Assembly (NCBI RefSeq): GCF_039555335.1
Contig: NC_092636.1
Location: 54,119,706-54,183,705 of the forward strand
DNA length: 64,000 nucleotides
Direction: 5' to 3'
Source of the DNA: Amphiura filiformis
Lineage: Eukaryota > Echinodermata > Ophiuroidea > Amphilepidida > Amphiuridae
Under the pieces are notes generated by a model, which ran no database searches, was not told the origin of the DNA, and worked only from the letters and a program-made list of their open reading frames with translations. Positions within the stretch are counted from its first letter, which is position 1. Each line of letters starts with the position of its first letter. The position numbers and the translations under genes were made by a program. Shown here in pieces: positions 60,801 to 64,000 of this stretch.

Positions 60801-61887
60801 AGACCGAATTTTAAAAACTAGTTGCTGACCTGCGCAGTACGGCATGTTTGGTCTGGTTGACTGGACGTCATACGCAAATTAATGACTTAATTTTAATTCT
60901 GTCTTCAATTATAACAGACCAAAATACCGAGTGTGTTTTAATAAATCTATGTTTGAATATAAAGATACTAACATCTTTGCAATTTTTTAAAAGACATTTC
61001 CTGCAAAATATTACCTTATTTGCATTTTGTCTTTTTAATTGAGTGGGCCTAAAAAGTGGGGTTTCATAGAACTTTTAAGCTGGAATATATTAAAATCTCT
61101 AAAATACGTACAAAACAAATGGACTATTCCAGTTGAAATTCATTCACATGGAAGACTCTTTCACACAGGGAGTGTATAGATTTCAAATGGAGTCACGGTT
61201 ACACATTCAGGTAACTCCATTGGAAATTCACACTCAGTCTGTATGCCTTCCATCATCATCAGTCGGCTGCTGAGTAGGCGACTACAAGCTTTCCCCAACT
61301 ATTGCGATCTTGGGCAAGCGAAACAATATTGTTTGGCTGCAGCCTTCCATAGGGGTGTATCATATATTTCTGAAATGGCCCAATGAGATTACAGCTTGTT
61401 AGGCCACTGAAAGGGTCTTTAGTCTAAAACCAAAAGGTCATTATGCATCCTAATTCTTACCCCAACCTTAACCTAAAACCATACAAATGCCTTACACCTC
61501 CCACAATTACAAATGACACCGTAAACGACCAAGTTCGGCTATCATGATGTATAGGCCTACACCTACTGCAAAGGCATGAGGAAATTTGGAAATTGAAAAA
61601 CTTCATAATCCTTAATCACCAGAGGCGCACCAAGAAAATCGGTGAATGTTGTGGGTTTCTTGATTGTCTATACTTTTGTCTATACTTTTAAACTTCCTTA
61701 CCTCTTAAATTTCAGATAAACAAAGAAAGTCGCTTATTGAGTAAACAGGAGCTGTGGCATATATTCAAGCAATCTCTGCGTCATATTTTCTGGTTTTTCT
61801 ACATTGAGATTACACTACACTTTCTATATTTCAATGCATTCCACAGACATCGTGCTGTATTTAGAAAATTACCACCGGGTGATTTGG
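54894..61887 (+). CDS. HHAT: Hedgehog acyltransferase, copy B (exons 1-6, runs off the window)
   Basis: Exons 54894-55122, 56918-56985, 58265-58381, 59055-59252, 60100-60291 and 61716-61887 have exactly the same lengths and phases as exons 1-6 of copy A, all with GT-AG sites, and stay open for 325 residues. By eye about 29 of these residues differ from copy A (near 91% identity), for example KKKILNMSVVYE against KWSMLKMSVVHE, and FHRHRAVFRK against FHMQHDVFSK. Exons 7-10, with the catalytic Asp and His, are not found in the last 2.1 kb, so they lie beyond the window or are lost; activity cannot be judged. The start is set by homology to copy A; the frame is open 30 codons further upstream. 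Introns differ from copy A by several insertions, noted separately. Confidence 0.85.
55521..56136. mobile_element. TTAA element in HHAT-B intron 1
   Basis: TTAA at 55517-55520 and 56137-56140; ends ggttggtctgaaccctggaa and ttccagggttcagaccaacc. Inner arms share aactgctaaattgttgg and caacttcaccaaaaa. Relatives at 14330-14501 and 10555-10740. Absent from HHAT-A intron 1. Confidence 0.82.
57057..57481. mobile_element. hAT-type element in HHAT-B intron 2 with 8-bp target duplication
   Basis: Ends cattagcgtagccag and ctggctacgcccctg are inverted, flanked by cttccaat (57049-57056, 57482-57489). HHAT-A intron 2 has the empty site (tttccaat near 37000). No transposase. Confidence 0.82.
58418..58598. 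mobile_element. 181-base insertion in HHAT-B intron 3
   Basis: Flanked by the exact 8-bp repeat agtaatac (58410-58417, 58599-58606). HHAT-A has the uninterrupted sequence gacagtaatactagtgacag. It starts cagtggcggcgccac, like the hAT-type repeats here, but the right end lacks the matching inverted repeat. Confidence 0.85.
59470..59785. mobile_element. Inverted-repeat element in HHAT-B intron 4
   Basis: gtttgtaaatgcttccaaac on the left and gtttgaacgtatttacaaac on the right, each next to gaggacc or its reverse. Inside, gtcctcggttagatcctcgg repeats. Absent from HHAT-A. Confidence 0.72.
60376..60574. mobile_element. TA-flanked MITE in HHAT-B intron 5
   Basis: Inverted ends ccgtaaaacctcgtctacaa and ttgtagacgaggttttacgg, TA on both sides, arms over 30 bases; 199 bases. 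Typical small Tc1/mariner-derived element. Absent from HHAT-A intron 5. Confidence 0.82.
61122..61245. repeat. Fragment related to the 7244-8030 element
   Basis: attccagttgaaattcat and acacagggagtgtatagattt resemble the inside of the TTAA element at 7244-8030 (attccagttgaaatcca, ggggagtatg). Confidence 0.5.
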
Positions 61888-62664
61888 GTATGTTGGAAGT
61901 TTAAAATTTTTTTAAACATTACTGTGGCGGGACGGCCGATTGCCAAGATAGCACGAATGCTTCAATGTGTTTTTGAAAAGAAACCTGGTTGGACTGTATT
62001 TTGATTATGAAAATCAGGTGGCCGGGTTGACACCAGTTCCCAAAATGGGAACACGAAAAGTTTTGCACGAGGCTTGGGCAAGTCGTGGGGGCAGAACCCC
62101 ACCTTCGATACCATTTACAAACAGGAGTGCCTCTAAATAACTCTTCACGTAGATTGTTCTCTTACTTATCCTCAACAATATTTTATTTGCATAACTCCAG
62201 ACTACAACATACAGATTTCAGTCACACAATACTCTGGCACCCTACTCCTACAATGCTTCTGTAATAACTCGGCTAGCACCCTCCCTCACCCCCGGCCCTC
62301 ACCTATCAAACGGATCCAACGAGTAAAAAAAAGTTATAAGAACGTTAAAAGCGTTACATATGATTACACATATTAGACGTACGAAAAAGACCCAAGTAAT
62401 TTAGCACAAAACGAAAATTTGGGCAGCATGGCTCCGCTCAGCGCATGCTAATAGTGACGACACTTACGAACACATGCAAGCATGTATTAGTAAGGTATCA
62501 TCATAAAATCCATAGAAAATCCTATAAAACACAACACCTTTTGCCAAATGAAAATCTGGTCAGCATAGCTCCCCTCTAAGTGCCGACCAGATTTCCGATA
62601 ATACAAAATATACTGTACTCAGTAAATAGGCCCCCAGACCTCAATCCTCTGATGTGTCTCTTTT
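61888..62664. other. HHAT-B intron 6 or 3' flank, no exon 7 seen
   Basis: Starts with the splice donor gtatgt. No match to exon 7 (start VLAGCHMLFF in copy A). An imperfect hairpin aatctggtc / gaccagatt is at about 62552-62592. Confidence 0.5.
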
Positions 62665-63510
62665 TGGTATAACACCGCCCCTCAGGGTGATGTTACCCCT
62701 TTTAAGTTACTCCGCCATCTTGGTATAACACCGCCCCTCAGGGTGATGTTACCCCTTTTAAGTTACTCCGCAATGTTGGTATAACACCGCCCCTCAGGGT
62801 GATGTTACCCCTTTCCAGTTACTCCACCATCTTAGTATAACACCGCCCCTCAGGGTGATGTTACGCCTTTAAAGTTACTCCGCAATGTTGGTATAACACC
62901 GCCCCTCAGGGTGATGTTACCCCTTTCCAGTTACTCCGCCATCTTGGTATAACACCGCCCCTCAGGGTGATGTTACGCCTTTTAAGTTACTCCGCAATCT
63001 TGGAATAAAACCGCCCCTCAGGGTGATGTTACGCCTTTTAAGTTACTCCGCAATCTTGGTATAACACCGCCCCTCAGGGTGATGTTACCCCTTTTAAGTT
63101 ACTCCGCAATTTTGGTATAACACCGCCCCTCAGGGTGATGTTACCCCTTTCCAGTTACTCTGCCATCTTGGTATAACACCACCCCTCAGGGTGATGTTAC
63201 GCCTTTTAAGTTACTCCGCAATCTTGGTATAACACCGCCCCTCAGGGTGATGTTACCCCTTTAAGTTACTCCACAATCTTGGTATAACACCGCCCCTCAG
63301 GGTGATGTTACGCCTTTTAAGTTACTCCGCAATCTTGGTATAACACCGCCCCTCAGGGTGATGTTACGCCTTTTTAAGTTACTCCGCAATTTTGGTTTAA
63401 CACCGCCCCTCAGGGTGATGTTACCCCTTTTAAGTTACTCCGCAATCTTGGTATAACACCGCCCCTCAGGGTGATGTTACGCCTTTTAAGTTACTCCGCA
63501 ATCTTCTCAG
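62665..63510. repeat. Tandem array, ~57-bp unit, about 15 copies
   Basis: Each unit is ggtataacaccgcccctcag, ggtgatgttaccccttttaa, gttactccgcaatctt. The core cgcccctcagggtgatgtta is nearly invariant; the variable sites are few (acccctttt / acgcctttt / acccctttcc; cgcaat / cgccat). Probably inside HHAT-B intron 6. Confidence 0.92.
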
Positions 63511-64000
63511 ATGTGTCTCAGGATCTGAGATTCCACATAGGCCTGTAGGCCTATGATAACTACTGAAACCAAAAATACATGCACAGAACCCTGTTGGAAT
63601 CAATAAAATAAATAATAACACACTAAATATTGCCCATCACTTGCCACATTTTTCCGTGAGCACTTACCACGAATGTAAATGAACCATAGCAATTCAAGTT
63701 ATACACAATGAATAAAAAAAAATTCAATAAACAAATCACAATTTAGTATACTTTCACCAATGCGTAAATAAAATCATGACATTTTAAGTATCTTTCCTCA
63801 AAGCAGAAATAAATATAAAAGTGGCCGACATGACAATTAGAATATTTGATATGGGTGTGACCGATAATAATAATCCTAAATTTATATTGTTTTTACATGT
63901 TTTAGAGAACGTCAATATTCTTTGTTTACATATAACATGCATGCATTTATTTAAAAGATCCAAGATGCAGGACGTTCGAACATGACCAAACTGCCTATGA
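63511..64000. other. Window end, nothing recognised
   Basis: AT-rich sequence with no exon or element seen. Confidence 0.4.

Noticed and set aside
62665-63510. CRISPR-like regular repeats
   Set aside because: Units are directly adjacent with no unique spacers, and the window is clearly eukaryotic; it is a minisatellite.

Overview
This window looks like animal (metazoan) nuclear DNA, most likely from a marine invertebrate deuterostome such as an echinoderm. It is AT-rich and intron-rich with standard GT-AG splice sites. It is packed with short inverted-repeat transposons and tandem arrays, and the short word aggcctac is scattered through it. The taxon is an inference: no marker in the window fixes it.

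Left half (1-28,000). I find no host gene here. It holds decayed DNA transposons recognised by inverted ends and target duplications: TTAA-flanked, TA-flanked, and hAT-type with 8-bp duplications, including one element nested in another. It also holds several large tandem arrays: a degenerate gggttta array at 5-6 kb, about 120-bp units at 10.8-11.9 kb, 72-bp units at 16.7-18.7 kb, and a 20-bp array at 19.1-22.3 kb that reverses direction in its middle. A LINE fragment interrupts the end of that last array.

Right half (28,000-64,000). Two host gene types are present, both on the + strand. The first is an ankyrin-repeat/SOCS-box (ASB-type) gene at 28,295-29,638. The second is a complete ten-exon Hedgehog acyltransferase gene (HHAT-A, 36,281-47,048, 541 residues). 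About 50 bases after the HHAT-A stop codon a broken piece of the same ASB gene begins (47,104-47,475), and a second HHAT gene follows (HHAT-B, exons 1-6 at 54,894-61,887, running off the window). The order ASB - HHAT - broken ASB - HHAT is a tandem duplication of roughly 18.5 kb whose left break lies inside the ASB coding exon. Intergenic stretches between the genes also match between the two units.

Function. HHAT proteins are ER membrane-bound O-acyltransferases that attach palmitate to the N-terminal cysteine of Hedgehog ligands. HHAT-A keeps the family's key His, Asp and Cys. ASB proteins are substrate receptors of Cullin-5 ubiquitin ligases. Nothing in the sequence links the two roles; they are neighbours copied together. 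Differences between the HHAT copies (transposon insertions, a minisatellite expanded only in HHAT-A, and many amino-acid changes) show events since the duplication.
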